64,000 nt of DNA from Volvox africanus (GCA_030268105.1 BSDZ01000014.1:1443001-1507000), one strand, 5' to 3'. Positions 12,965 through 25,957 are shown, counted from the stretch's first letter. Numbers and translations: made by a program. The notes: generated by a model from the letters alone, not told the origin.

Positions 12965-13439
12965 ATGGATTCCTGTCTGGAAGGGACGGCGTTGGAGGGT
13001 GATCCGACGTGTAGTGATTCGACCCCGTCTGACGCGACGCCAGCCAAGGTACCAGCTGTGTCGTTCCATACCGTACCATACTGCACGGCTTCCTTGTCAT
13101 CATGCGCTGTGAACCTTATCGGGGCGCAGCCTATAACTAATGCTATCAAAGCAGAGCAGTAACAATCGGACGGGGCTTAGGATTTTCCTACGTAACCGCT
13201 AACTGGGCGGTTGTAGCCGATTAAATCCTGCTGAATGTTTGCCTGTGTCACGGATCCTCACTCGAGTCTTCCAGGACCTTCTGTACGGCGGATCCAGATT
13301 CAGATTCAGTTATATCCCTTGTCCGTTACGCTCGCTCGCGAGGAGCCGGGCCTGGCTGTTTGCGCTGAGGCGGACGGGCGGGCGGTTGGGTAGTTGGGCG
13401 GCTGGGTAGTTGTACACACGTAATTGGGCCTTCGCGCTT

Positions 13440-13444
13440 TGTAA
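13440..13444 (+). promoter_or_regulatory. Candidate polyadenylation signal TGTAA for the Lifeguard-like gene
   Basis: TGTAA, the usual chlorophycean polyadenylation motif, lies 476 nt after the stop codon. Confidence 0.45.
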
Positions 13445-13512
13445 GTAAACTTTGTAGCTTCACTCTTGACTCCGTTGCGGCACAAGGCAGGCAACGGAGC
13501 TGTCCCCTTCAG

Positions 13513-13752
13513 CTATTTGATATCAGGGTTTGATCCGAAGGTCGACGAGGGATTCGTTCGCACCGAAGGCAGGGTTGTCTGAACGATTATTTTGGGGGCC
13601 CCACGATGGCTGCTGGCAGCAAACATCCCGCCCATCACTACACCGGCCAGCAGGCCGGTGATGAAAGGCCCTACAGTGTCGTCGGCATACCGCGGTAGTC
13701 CGCAACGTGTTGGTGCTAATGATGCGGAGAGTAAGAAGCGGTTTTCTGTCAC
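13513..13752 (-). CDS. Hypothetical small protein, 79 residues, one possible membrane helix
   Basis: An ATG-initiated open frame on the minus strand with a central glycine-rich hydrophobic segment VGPFITGLLAGVVMGGMF. The flanks are polar, proline- and serine-containing and not low in complexity. No family is recognised. It lies in an interval with no other gene model and could equally be an exon of an unrecognised minus-strand gene or chance. Confidence 0.25.
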   Translation of the reverse strand: MTENRFLLSASLAPTRCGLPRYADDTVGPFITGLLAGVVMGGMFAASSHRGAPKIIVQTTLPSVRTNPSSTFGSNPDIK

Positions 13753-15465
13753 AAATGTGGTCGGGTTCCGATGTGGCAGGTGAAGCGCGAGATTTGCTGG
13801 AGGAGAGCCGGATATTTGCGTAAAGATTGTGCAGTTCGTTGTTTGGACCTGGGATGGTGATTAATAAACTCAAATTTAAATTTTATAACTTGAATTGCCC
13901 CTCAGACGCTTATATGCGAGATCTTTGGAATTCAACTAACCACATGCAATAAAGTGACCCTGTACGCATCGGAACTCAGAATGCACGATTGCGGTAGTAG
14001 TAGTTTGTTCTCTCGGTGCAACTGAGATATCAGGGGCATACGCCTTGTCGCACGTCCCTTGTCGCACGATATCAGGGGCATACGCCAAAGTCGCACGTCC
14101 CATACTGACGAAGACTGAACCTGACTGAAGGCAAGCATTTCCTTCGATGATAACTGCATGGGTTTATTCACAACCTTTCCAACCTTCAATCACAACCTTC
14201 ATAATTATAATACATGCCCACAAACTCGCCTCACCAGTTTCATACCAGGACTTGATTTTGCAGGATAATGTTAACCTACTTTGGCTGTTACACAACTGGC
14301 CGCTACTCACTGCTTCACAGCAAAATAACCACAGCAGCCATGTCTTCAGGGTTTCCTTTTCGGTGCTGGAAAGGTATTTTGCGGCAATGGTACGACAATC
14401 GTACGACAATCGTACGAATTGTGCAGCTTTTAATTGAGTCCCGAACCCATACCTCTACGAACTTATACCGGCATTTTTCAAGCATATTACTACCCATGCT
14501 CCCTTCTCACCACCACTATTGTTGGTTTCCTTTGTCGACTTAACCATCCAAGTACGCACCAGACTGAATGCTGGAAGATGCATGTTTACGTCTTCAAGTT
14601 AGTCCACTTTCCAGTTGCAGCCTCCTAGTAGGCTTATACATCAATTCAGAGTCCGATGTGATCAGAACTGGCTGCTCCATACGTGATCAGAATCTATCCA
14701 GATGGTGGATTTTAAAACTTTCCTGGTTAAGCTTTCTTGGGCATTTTTCTGGGTGTTGTCGACTAGGCGTACACGTGCAAACAACCTCTGCAATATAATT
14801 TTTCAGCTGCTGTCTTTCCTCGTTAGTCCCCCAAAGGGATGACTATACCCTCAAGAGGAAAGGATTGTGGGAAGGGGATGGGGGAAGGGGGACTGGCGCC
14901 CCCCGAACCTAAAAACACCTCGTACTAACCAGTTAGCCGCTAATAACCAGAGGAGCATTCGCGTATCACTTTAAAAGGATGATAAATGTATGCGCTTGCG
15001 GTGCAGGAAGTTGGGCCTTGGGGCATATGACCAATAACAAAGAAACGATTGAAAGATAACCTGGCGCAGGTGACTAGGAAACAAATAAGTGTGCGCAAGG
15101 TGGGCTGCATTCTGTCCATAATACGATAAGGGTAGACCGTGCGTATAAAATGCATCTGATGCATCATTCAAAGCCTCAAAAAGGGCATACATTGCAAAGC
15201 CAAGTCGTAACGCGGTGACCTTACGGGTCATACTTGAGCTTTTATAAATGGCCGAACTATTGGGCTTTGAATAAGGAGTTTTCATGCACAGGTTTCGCAG
15301 GGCTTCGGAGCTAGCTGTCAACCTTCATTATTGCAAAGCTTAAACAATTGACTTTCGTCGTGCATAAGTAAGCGCATTGGAATGCTGGTCGATTGCCATC
15401 ATTCCAGAGTACTAACGCGCAGGACCCAGGCTTATCCTGCCCGTCGGCGCATCATCAGCCGCACC
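13753..15465. other. Intergenic region with short tandem repeats
   Basis: No gene supported. It contains a duplicated block at about 14025-14102 (GATATCAGGGGCATACGCC and GTCGCACGTCCC units, two copies each) and a triplicated CGTACGACAAT at about 14390-14415. Confidence 0.5.
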
Positions 15466-16494
15466 ATGGCTAACATTCAGCGCTTCGACACTGGTCCTCG
15501 GCTGAGTGAAATGGTCATCCATAACGGGACGGTGTATCTTGCTGGCCAGGTATACATGCAAGCTGCCAGGCATACATGCAAGCAAGATTTGCAGGCAGAC
15601 TCGCACCACCGAATGGACGAGCAGACATCGCTGGTATATGCCGTGAAAAATCAAGGCCTTAATTTCACGTTTTTATAAAATAATTTACTGTAGGTGCCTG
15701 AGGATACGGGCGTAGACGCGAAGGAGCAGACTGCCTCCGTCCTGAAACAGGTCGACGAGCTGCTTGCTCGCGCGGGGACGGACAAGACCAAGGTCTTATC
15801 GGCGCAGGCAAGCATTTTTTGGCAAGGGGCTTTTGTTGACGTTAACGTCCTCGGAGGGGGTGAGCTTGAAGGTTGCAAGCCATAACCTAAGGCTTCCTCC
15901 GTGCCAGCTATCAACCTTGCATACAAGCCGTCACTCTCGCTTACAACATGTGTGACATCACTTCGCACCGTGTTACGACATTTATGCACTTTCGGTACTT
16001 AAGCCAGAGGCTTGCGAACTAATCCAAATTTCCATCCAATACTGTACTGTATACTGTCAATACACAACCCGTTCATGACCCCTTGATACTGTATGGTAGG
16101 TTTTTCTTCGAGATCTGGCGGACTTCCCCCTAATGAATGAGGCGTGGGACGCATGGGTGCCAGAGGGACACGCCCCCACCCGTGCCACGGTGGAGGCGAA
16201 GCTGGCAGACCCAGGCTGGAAGGTCAGTGGAAAATCACATGGGAGGTAGGAAGGGCAAAAAACTCCTCTTTTCATTGTGGGTTTTCACGCCAAGGAATGA
16301 AGCTCATAACCCAAGAAAATGAGGGGATTATCGCCGGGTGTTTGGTTGGGAAGTGACCAATTCCTGCATATCATGAGTTCAGTAATCAGATCTTAGTTAT
16401 AACCAGTTATAAGAGAGTGCCTAGAATCCACTATATTGACAGCCGCATTCAAAACACATTGCAGGTGGAGATCGTGGTCATTGCTGCGCTTTGA
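15466..16494 (+). CDS. RidA / YjgF-family protein, YoaB-like
   Basis: Four exons: 15466-15549, 15694-15807, 16100-16222, 16465-16494 (TGA). All junctions are phase 0 and the product is 116 residues. The start [10 protein letters not shown] was chosen because it aligns with the start of bacterial YoaB-type proteins; an in-frame ATG at 15382 would add a 28-residue Arg-rich, transit-peptide-like extension. Family features are [25 protein letters not shown], the [20 protein letters not shown] stretch and [13 protein letters not shown], which carries the conserved arginine of the active-site cleft, ending VEIVVIAAL. RidA proteins are small trimeric proteins; the RidA subgroup hydrolyses reactive enamine/imine intermediates of amino-acid metabolism, whereas the YoaB subgroup has no agreed substrate. 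Intron 2 begins with GC. The donor of intron 1 sits in a 21-bp duplication (CCAGGTATACATGCAAGCTG / CCAGGCATACATGCAAGC). Confidence 0.9.
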
Positions 16495-16959
16495 GGGGCT
16501 GCGCGGAAGGAGCCGCGAAGGAAGCCGCTCCGCTCAGGACCTAGAGATCTAGGGGAGGCTACAGGTTAAGACAGCAGGAATAAGGCGGGTCATGCAGATA
16601 TGCGAAGCTGAGACACTCCATCCGGCGTTTCTGGCGTTGAGGATACGGGGCATTTTCCGCTTTTGGACGTACTGGTACTCCTTTTCTTTTCGCATCCATC
16701 CACCTGGCATTCACGCTGGACGCCGCATACACGCCTATAAGCGGCGACTTGCATACAAGCAGGAGAGGCAAGCATGAAAACTTGTCGATATCCAGCTTGC
16801 GTTGATGGTCCGTTTACATTTCGTGTAGTGACGTTAATTGCGCCCTTTTTTCCATTTTGATCATTACCATTTATATGGAGTTGTGTGGACAAACCGTCAG
16901 GCGCTTTAAACATTGACGAAAGGGATTTGGCTATGTACTTCGGGCCTCTCTTGCAATGT

Positions 16960-16973
16960 TGTAATAAATGTAA
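16960..16973 (+). promoter_or_regulatory. Tandem TGTAA polyadenylation motifs for the RidA-family gene
   Basis: TGTAATAAATGTAA contains two TGTAA copies, 466 nt after the stop codon. Confidence 0.5.
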
Positions 16974-18305
16974 GGAGAGGCAAATTTTGCCGATTCTGTC
17001 TGTGCTGTCTGCTTGATCTCTACAAGTTGCAAGATGTAAAGGCCGGACTCGGTCATCCTAGTAACAAGCATACAATGATGTGATTCTCCTTGGACGTCAC
17101 GTTTATTAGGGCTCCCATGTAGCCCGACCAACAACAATGAAGATGTGGAAAAATATGAAATGGGAACATTGATGATGGCCCACACAAAACCCTGACCTTA
17201 CTGGAGCTTGCTTAGGGTTTACACGACCTGTCCCTTACACGCACCACCTGCCGTACTTGCCAGTAGCGGTACCCGGTATCCATAAAAGAAACCGTTCTTC
17301 GCCCCTCCAGCAGCTGGGGGTCCCCCATCAGGCCATGTTGCCATGTTGACGTGGCAGATCCATACCCAAGCAGAAAAACGGAACCTGCCGGCCGTTATAG
17401 CTTCTGTGACCACCGGGCCTGTTCTCGCTTGTCTCCCCAGCCACCATCACCACACCCTTCACTGTTGTGGGCCTACTTCCCCCAACCGCGTTGCCGCGAG
17501 ATAGGGGCACGACAGAGATCCAATGAGCGGGCTTGGGGGGTCTCGGTCCTTGCGGGACCTACCGAGGTTACGACCTCTTGCAGCCCGCCCTGAAACTGCT
17601 ACCTCACTAGGGGAGAAAGTCACGCCGCATCCCAGCTGCTTTTCCATCATTTCAGTGATATCATCAGTTGCCATCATCAGTTTGGCTCCCACCTGTTTGT
17701 CCACCACCACAGCGCCATAATCCCCTCTGTCCTAATCGCGGCCTCTCCCAACCCGGTCACAGCTGCCTAGGACGAGGTCCATTTTTCGTCAACACATTCC
17801 CCACAGCCATGTCCTCGCATGGTAACGCTAGCTGTAGACCCCTGCCTGCCTGCCTGGCAACGAACAACGCCCACGGGGCCGGGTCACGTAGGATAATGCT
17901 CATCTCAACGTACCGCCCACCGCTGCCTGCACTCCCACACAGTTCCACTGACCCAAAACTTGTCTCAGTTTCTAAGCGGTGCGCATCCACTGCGGGGTTC
18001 GTTCCACGGAAGAACCTCCCTGTCAGTTATCTCGTCCCGATCTGTCCCCAACTGCCGCAGACATCCCAGTGACAGGTGCATAACACCTGGTTCTCCCAGG
18101 TATTAAAATCCATGATGCCTTCGGCGGACCTGGACGCTAATGAGTTTTATGAATCATATCATATAACCTCGGCCAGTCGTACCGCTGTACATCAGCTGTA
18201 GCTCTTCAGTCGTTGGTCGCTTCCATATCATAATGTAGAATTGGGCTTTTCAAGCTCGCTTGGAAACCTGTGCGATCCGTCAAAGAATTGCTAAGGAATG
18301 CTGAA
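16974..18305. other. Intergenic region, no supportable gene
   Basis: Open frames on both strands are short, with proline/serine-rich shadow composition and no family motif or convincing splice-linked pair. The 3' ends of the RidA-family gene (+) and dolichol kinase gene (-) converge here. Confidence 0.5.
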
Positions 18306-21300
18306 TCAATGTCCCGTCATCGTCAATACCAAGTGCGTAAAGTAGTACAGTGGTACGACGACATTATCTAACTGTTGCGTGACCGCCTCCAACATCGCCA
18401 CGCAACCAGTCACTGCCGCCAGCGCTACCCACATGTCCCAAGACATAGCCCAACGCACGTCCATCCACCACACAACCACGGCCCAGCTCCCCAACATCGC
18501 CGCTGCGCCACTCAGCGTTCCTTCCCAGGTTTTCTTTCCATGAGCGAACAGTCGCCACTGACCCAGAAGAAAACCCACACATGCTGCTGCGGTATCACCG
18601 CTGCCCAGAGACACAAGCCCGCTGAGCCCTAAAACTGTACGACAGCTTGGCAGTAGCCGTGCCGCCTCTACGGATAGCCGTGGCGCTAGCGGCCCGTCGT
18701 CGTCGGGTGCTGATGGCGACGACATCGGCTCCGCCGCTTTGCTGCCATACAACCCTCCCATCATCGCCCCGGCGGCGGCGCCGCAAACAGAGTCCCCCAG
18801 CCACACCGGCACCGCGATGCCGAGCAGCAGTGTGAAGTGGGTCACGTAGACGGGTCCTGAGTCCCGCGCATCCGCGAAATCTTTCATGAAGCCGCCGATG
18901 GCGTGACGCAGCTGCCGCGGGCCCAAGACACGAAGTAACTCCACAAACACCAACACGGCGCCAGCCACGGCCAAGGAGGCCTGCAGCATGCGCACGTCCC
19001 ATCCGAAGGCCGGCAGGAACAGCACAATCGCCAGCAGGTGGTAACCCTTCCGCATGACAATGTGCGGCACGGCCAGGGCGCGAAACAGCCTGTCCAACAG
19101 CACCGGCCTCGGCAGCTGCGGTAGCTGCCTTTGTGCGACAGCTAAGGAGTCGGGCGACGTCCTCGAGTTTTTTACCTCATTCTTGGAAGTGCCTCTATCC
19201 ATGCAGTAGCTGCTGATGCTACGGGCGCTGTATGCCGCAAGCGACTCCACTGGCCCAGGGCCGTTGCCAGGGCACTCGTCAGCTGCAGGCGGGAAGCTGG
19301 TGACCGGTGCCACACCGCATCTACCTCCGTTCCTAGACCCGTCACCCATATCCCCAAGACATGGGTTTCTGACGCCAGAGCTGCGTGCAACCGCTGAAGC
19401 TTCCTCTCCCACATGCCCGTTCCGCCGTTGCATATAGTAGCCAGAAGTGGCCGACACATGGGGTTCCAAATCCTCCCGTGGCTCTGCCGAAGTACTGCTG
19501 GTGAGATGCCTGGCGGCCGCTCCATCCGGCATGGGCGTCACCATGGGGGCTCGTCCCGACCCTGCTTCCTCCTCCTTACCCCGGTTGCCTCCTCCATCCT
19601 CCTCCTCCCATGGCTGCTGCTGCTTCTCAAGACGCTCAAGACGCGCCATCTGGTGCCGCTGCTGATTCCGTGTAGCGCTGGCCCGCGATACGACGTACAT
19701 GAACGGCACCGTCACTGCAAGGCAACCAAACCAGTAAGCAAGAGTGGCCAGCCGGGGCTGAGATGACGCCGCCACAAACCGGCCCAACACCCATAGCGCC
19801 AAGTCGATCAGCATAGCAAAGGATAGCACGGCCCCGAAGGCTGCAGCGGCGCGGATCCCGCTCGTAATGAGCCAATCGGTCGCGTCATTTCTGATGTCAC
19901 TGCCCGGATGCTGCAGTTCTATTGACGCCGGCGTCGGCGTCACGTTAGCAAGCGCTACTGGCCTTTTTGCTCGTGAAGAAGAGGCTCCTGCCAGCTGGCG
20001 CCGCCGGCGCCGCGTAAGGGCGGTCGCCATGACGGGGGTGCCGCTTGCCGAGGCGGTTGCCTGCAGCGGCGACTCAGCCACTAGCGTCTCCATCGACTCC
20101 TTCCCTTTCGCGCCTTCTCCCTGAGATGCCTGGCTGCCGCCCGGACCCAGTCCCTGCAACGACATGGCGCTGCATCCCGCCAACACCAGAACCCAAAAAA
20201 GCACCAGCATGCAGAAAGCTGGTACGTGCATGCCGGGATCCGGTCCCACTAGCTGCACCACGTGCGGTGACCACAGCACATGAAGCAGGCCCTGACGGCT
20301 GGCCCCCATCAGGTAAGTGCAGCTCCCCGCTGCCAAAGCCAGTAGCACCTGAATCAGGATGCTCATCTCGCCAGGGGTGAAGCTTCTCGGGAGAACCGAG
20401 GCCATGTGGTCCAGGGAGGGCACGGTGGCCAGCAGCAGGGCTCCCTGGAGTACCCAGGCAGAGGTGGTAATATCCCTGGGAAGCTCGAAGACACTGCCCG
20501 GCAGGAGAAGCTGAGGACTGGAGGGTTCCGGCGGTTTAACGGCGTGGAGCAGCGCGTTCGCGGCAGAAAGAGGGCAGCCGACCGCGGATGCGGTGAGGAA
20601 GAGCAACCGCGATGCGTTACAGTTGATGCCAAGCGGAAGTTGCGATTCTGGCTGTCGAACTTTGGAAGGGATCCTGGTACAATTTGAATCAGAATCTTCA
20701 GCGGCTGTGGGGCTTATGCGGCCTTGTCGTCCGCCGAAAGCTGGACATGGGGCTGCTGCTGTGGCGTTAGCTGATACAGCTTTGGCTGCTGCAGCTTTGG
20801 CCGTGGCCTTGCCATCTGGGTTACTGCTGGATATGTTGTTGCTGCGCCCGTCGCTGCTGAACAAGCTGGTAGTCCAGGCAAACCAGAATAGGACTTGGAA
20901 GGACGAAGCGAGGAACAGCCGCGCCGCTTGCTGCCACCACCCTAGATGCAAACAAGATCAGGCCATGCACATGTCATTTGTTTAGTTAAAGCGGGTGCAA
21001 GGGATTTCGCACAGAAGTGGTGCCGCAGCTGCCGTAAGGGAAGGTGCCGCAGCTGCCGTAAGGGAAGGTACCGCAGCTGCCGTAATGCTATACTTTAGGT
21101 AAGAGTTCGGATGCAGACTCACTCACATGAGCGGGTTGCCACGAAAATGGCTGTCGCCAGGCTTGGTAGGGCAAGTAGCCCCTGAGCTAGGCCTGCTTGA
21201 CCACAAGCTCTGAACATGTAGAGAGGATGATCTGGAGGGACAACCAACGCCTTGCGCGTCAAAGAGATTGGAGGTAATCCAACTCCACAATGTTCAGATA

Positions 21301-21657
21301 ATCCTTACCCTGAAACCATGAAGGCCCGCGTCGATCCAGGAATAAGGCTAGGGCGGCCAAAATAGTCATGCACAACGCATGCAACGCTGCTCCAGGCCCT
21401 GTGCAGATGGAGCGAAAGATTTAATCTAATTACAACATTAAATGAGTATACATCTAGTTTTGCAGTTGACACATAGCCATGAACAGCTCACAGCCGACCA
21501 AAGCCCCGACACGGCGCCACACCTCGTTGACCGTGCAACGCTGGACCAAGAAGGGAAAATCCCAATCGAAAAATAGATGCTGCCTGGAGCCCTGCCTCAA
21601 CGTTTTGCGGGCTCCACATCCGTGTCGACAGTCACGATTCGCCTTTGACAAGGTCAT
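18306..21657 (-). CDS. Dolichol kinase (CTP-dependent, DOLK/SEC59 family) with a large variable insertion
   Basis: Four exons on the minus strand: 21657-21492, 21398-21309, 21231-21127, 20941-18306. Every junction is phase 1 and the product is 998 residues. Exons 1-3 and the start of exon 4 give hydrophobic helices (for example ALHALCMTILAALALFL and LLALPSLATAIFVAT). The catalytic C-terminal part begins near residue 735 with RKGYHLLAIVLFLPAFGW. It continues with FADARDSGPVYVTHFTLL, GSGDTAAACVGFLLGQW and GKKTWEGT, the CTP-binding and metal-site motifs of dolichol and phytol kinases, and ends in paired helices. The enzyme phosphorylates dolichol in the ER membrane for N-glycosylation. A Ser/Ala/Gly-rich, low-complexity stretch of some hundreds of residues separates the N-terminal helices from the kinase core, so the protein is about twice the length of yeast or human homologues. 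Exon 1 is the least certain. Confidence 0.87.
21018..21087. repeat. Tandem repeat, about three units of GCCGCAGCTGCCGTAAGGGAAGGT
   Basis: Two nearly full copies of a 24-bp unit and a third partial one lie in the last intron of the dolichol kinase gene. Confidence 0.85.
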
Positions 21658-22001
21658 GGCTATACGCAGGACTCCTGCAATATTAAGGCATCCATTGCTC
21701 TATTTCATTTTCAATTGCTTGGTGGATATTAGGATGACATTCCTACTTTCTAAATGCCAATATGAAGTTCGTTGACCGACCGTTGTTCGTCCGACAAACC
21801 AACCTGACTGGGTTGGACCACGTTGAATGTCGCATTTATTTTTGAAATTATCATCATTTCGTCCATACTTTACAGTGAAGACGATGTCTTGTCTGTATGA
21901 CGAAGGCCGATAACTATCTATCCGAGCGGCCGGGTTGAGCATCACCCGCAGGCATGCTTAACTAAATATTTACTTGTTGCATAATATATGTGACTTACAC
22001 C
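21658..22001. promoter_or_regulatory. Bidirectional promoter interval between dolichol kinase (-) and bestrophin (+)
   Basis: 344 bp separates the two predicted start codons, which face away from each other. No defined element could be named. Confidence 0.4.
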
Positions 22002-25000
22002 ATGGCGACCCAGCGGTCAAACATAACCACCGGGCATCTCAACAGCATCCATCAGCACTTACCGACATGGTTCATGGCTCCCGGCCGTCCAGTGCAACCT
22101 CGAAAGCGCCAAGTTGCGTTTGTTAGCTCCGCTCTATGGAGTGTCGAAGTCGTCCTGACCAACCTCCGACGCAAGCGATTTGAGCCTAAGACCGTGGAAC
22201 GTGTATATGAGGCCGACGTTTATCCTGCGGTAGGTAGCAGCACCAGGGTAACCATCATTAATTGCGCATGAAACATATATTTGTGTTCGGCTCAAAAGTG
22301 ACGTTCCGGTTCACAGCAATCCACATGGCGGGCCCCGCCCTGCCCCGCCAGCCCTGTTCTCGGTTACCCCAGTCTCACAGTTCTGTAAGTTTTATTGTGA
22401 GCAGAATTTTTCGGCTGAACCCACTTGCTCCAGATAACTCAAGCTGACCAGAATTCTCTGAAACACTCCGCGCCAATAATGGGTCTAGGAGTCTATCCTC
22501 CAAAACCCCTATACCTTTGTCCTCATGATCGATTTCACATCCCCATATCTTGCAGTATCTGCACACATGCGGTAATGGCACGTCTTTATCAACATCTTTT
22601 TGCCATTTGTAGGTGTTTGACTTTGAATCCTGGCACCAGCACCGCTCCCGGGGCCGATACCTGGAGCACTGCATCACCCTCTTCCGCTCCTACTTTCTCC
22701 GGGACCTCTTCGGCCCGCTGCTGGTGCTTGTGGGTGCGTCAGTGGCGGTGGGACTCTACGAAACTGCATTGCAGGTGAAGCGCGGAAAAGGGAGAACGGA
22801 AGGAGGGAGATGAAACAGAGAGTGAATGGAAGGTTACGGCAACGGTACAGGACGGCTTAGTCATGCGAAGGCGGTACAGCGCAGATGTAACTCCCTGGCG
22901 TGCTGGGTTTTTGGCGTCAACTGACTGATCTTGAGCACCTATATCCTTATCTTTGCCCCCCCTCTGCTTCTACCGTTTTCGTCCTTCTTCCACTAGCCCA
23001 TTTTGGGTCTTGTCCCCGCGTCCCCGCGCCCATGCGCCCATGCGCCCATGCGGCCCTGCGCGCCTGATCTTTACCCTGCTCCTCTTCCATTGGGAATTCT
23101 AAACAAATGATATCTGCTGAATGAACAGAGCCCTTATACGGATACCTAACCCCGCATCTTGGACCCACGCACATCTTCCATGCATGTCGATTCCACCTTC
23201 CTGACACATTCTTTCGACTCACCCCCAATGCAGGAAGGGTTGCTACCCGACTGGCTGCTGGACTTTGGGGGCACCTCGGACACCCCCTTCCAGCTAACCA
23301 GCTTCGCCCTCTCTCTGATGCTGGTGTTCCGAACCAACTCCAGCTACGCCCGCTGGCTTGACGCCCGCCAACAGTGGGGCCTTATCGTCAATACGGCCCG
23401 TACCTTCGTACGCCAGGTCATGACCACGTTGCCCGATACGAGGTGAGCACGATGGCGAGGCCCTCCCTTGATTTGTGGCAGAAAGCAAAAGTTGGGGCGT
23501 CCTTCAAAATTTCAAACAATTGCAGCTTCTCCACGATACCCCATCAGCTCCTCTAATCGGGTCCCTTGCGCACCCCGTCCCTCCCCATGCGCTGGTTTCG
23601 GGGCTTCTGAAACGGAGCCCCTTGTTTTCCCCTGCTTCTCCCCTCCGCGGCTCTTATTTTTCCGCGCAGCTGTGCAGAAATTCGATCCGCATTGGCTCGC
23701 TGGACAGTGGCCTTTGTGCGTCTGGGCAAGCTGCATCTGCGCGAACATGGTGACGTCAAGCAGGAGGTGCAGGTGGGGACATGGCGGGAGGGACCGCGGA
23801 TACCTCCTCATATAGCCGCGTTGCGGCGTTGCGGTGCGGAGTAGCCGCGAAGGGAGTGCAGAGTCACGGACAAAACGATGGACCGGGTTATGGGAGTGCG
23901 CAGCCTCAGCGGAGGAGGAGGGTGGTAAAGAAAGTGGGAAAACACTTCTGCATTCTTCCAGGTCCAAAAGACCTCGTTACTGTCCATATCCCTTCGCCCC
24001 TCTGCTGCGTTACAAATAAAGGTTAGCCTTATTGTATTTTATTGTATCACCTTGTCTGGTTGCAGGATCTATGTGCACTAACTATTTATTGAATGAAAAT
24101 TTCCAATCGTTGGTGCCTAATTTAGACATTGTCACCTCCAGTCCACTCCACTCCACTCCACTCCACTCCTGAAAGGGCGCAACAGAGTGCCGTCTCACCC
24201 CTCCCTCTCTCCCTCACGCCTCCCGCTCAGGGCCTGCTTCACGGTGAGGAGCTGCCCCTGGTGGCAGCAGCGAGCCACCGCCCCCTGGCCGCCTGCCACG
24301 TGATGAGCGGACTGCTCAGGTCCGCGGAGGACTCGGGCCAGCTGACGGAGCAGGCGCGGATGAGGCTGGAGGCCGACGTTAGCATGATGTCACAGGCACT
24401 GGGCGCCTGCGAGAAGGTCCGTCTGCCGTCAGCCGTGACTTTCATGAGCTTGACAGCTGTCAAGAGAAGAAAATGACGTGGAAGAGTCCGTGTTTGTACG
24501 TGTTTGCGCGCAACAAGATTGGTGTGTACACAGCTATGTGTGTGTGTGTGTGGTGTATGCGGGTGTAGAAAGGCGTAAAGCTGCCTTTCATGCCGCGTCC
24601 GCACTTCGGCCCTTCTTTTCAGTCGGACTACATACAACCGCTATAACCGCTACAACCGCTATGTTTTGATTGTCGTTTTCGTGGAGGTCCCTCTCTGAGC
24701 CGAGTTATTATTATTTCGCATCGCCAGCAGCACCTGGCTTTACTCAGTTTCGAATTGCACACATTCACGTACCTCGTTTCGTACCACCCCCTCTGGCGCT
24801 GTTTCTTATCATATTCCACCCGTGCGTCGACAATTGCTCCACCATCTATGCTTACTGCTCCCTTCCTTTCCCCCGCCACTCCTCCCCCTCCACCATATAC
24901 ACACGCAGATCTTACGAAATCCCATCCCGCTGTCGTACACTCGTCACACATCCCGTTTCCTCATCTTGTGGCTGCTCTGGCTGCCGCTGGCCCTTTGGGG

Positions 25001-25957
25001 CAAGGTGGGCTGGTGCGTGGTGCCTGTGGAAGCGGTGATGACGTACCTTCTCCTCGGCATCGACGAGATCGCCATTCAGATGGAGGAACCGTTCGGTACG
25101 TCTCGTTGGAGGCGGTTGGGCCGGTTGGGTTAGTTAGCAAACGAGTTCCAAATAGAATTTGACTGATAAACTATAAACTGACTGTTTTTTATTTGCCTAG
25201 GGTAGCGCTTGGGGCTCGGCTGGTCGGGTTCAACTGAATTCTTTTTGGGAGGGATGTTTGATTCAATACACAGTTATAAGTGTCGTTGGAACGGTAACGG
25301 TTGGACGTTGGTTTCGTTTTGTGCCTGCTGATGACATGCTCGACCGTTGACATCACACAGGTCATGTGACATATTCCTTGCGCCTTGTTTTACAGGCGGC
25401 CGCGGCACACCTAAACACTGTGGTTCATCTCCCTCTGAGTTCTCCACTGAGCAGCCCTACCTGCCTGCCTGTACTGAGTGAGGCACATCACTGAGCTTGT
25501 CCATTGCTGTATGGCCCTCTGACTCATCTCTGAAGGTATCCTGCCTCTAGAGAACATGTGTGAGGCCGTGCAGCAGTCTGTGGAGCAGCTGTCTAGCATG
25601 GACCACACCGTACAGGACGTCGTAGCATCGTATGCATGTACAATCATTTCGCCCGGAGCCACATCATCATCGAACGGATCAGAATCTCCTGGATTTAGAT
25701 CTAATGGGTTTGGATCTAATGGATCGAAAAGTACGACGGTGCCTGCAATGTCGTCGTCGTCATCAGCATCAGCATCCGCAGCCTCGACCGCAGCCCCCGC
25801 AGCTGCGGGTGCAGGTGCCACAGCCACCGATTGGGATCGGCAGTCGCAGAGGGACTCCCAGGGGGAGCTTCCCCAGCAGGGAGGGTCATCTTCCTCAGCT
25901 GCTCGTGCATCGGAACCTTGGCTTACGCCTATTCACATGCCCAGCGATCGCTGCTAG
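22002..25957 (+). CDS. Bestrophin-family anion channel (algal BST/VCCN type)
   Basis: Seven exons: 22002-22229, 22613-22774, 23234-23442, 23670-23772, 24231-24416, 24909-25095, 25536-25957 (TAG). Phases 0, 0, 2, 0, 0, 1 all agree, giving 498 residues. Motifs in order: FRSYFLRDLFGPLLVLVG (first helix), the pore-region hydrophobic stretch with LMLVFRTNSSYARWLDAR and WGLIVNTARTF, RWTVAFVRLGKLHL, IPLSYTRHTSRFL, LLGIDEIAIQMEEPFG and LPLENMCEAV. The last segment is the bestrophin Ca-clasp-like region. Plant and algal bestrophins are thylakoid-membrane chloride/bicarbonate channels; in Chlamydomonas they feed bicarbonate to the pyrenoid. The N-terminal about 30 residues are basic and Ser/Thr-rich and could be a chloroplast transit peptide. 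The C-terminal 100 residues are low-complexity Ser/Ala/Gly-rich. Start at 22002 is the first ATG of the frame. Confidence 0.93.

Noticed and set aside
25411..25827. 138-codon minus-strand frame with Asp/Ala runs
   Set aside because: Antisense shadow of the low-complexity C-terminal exon of the bestrophin gene.
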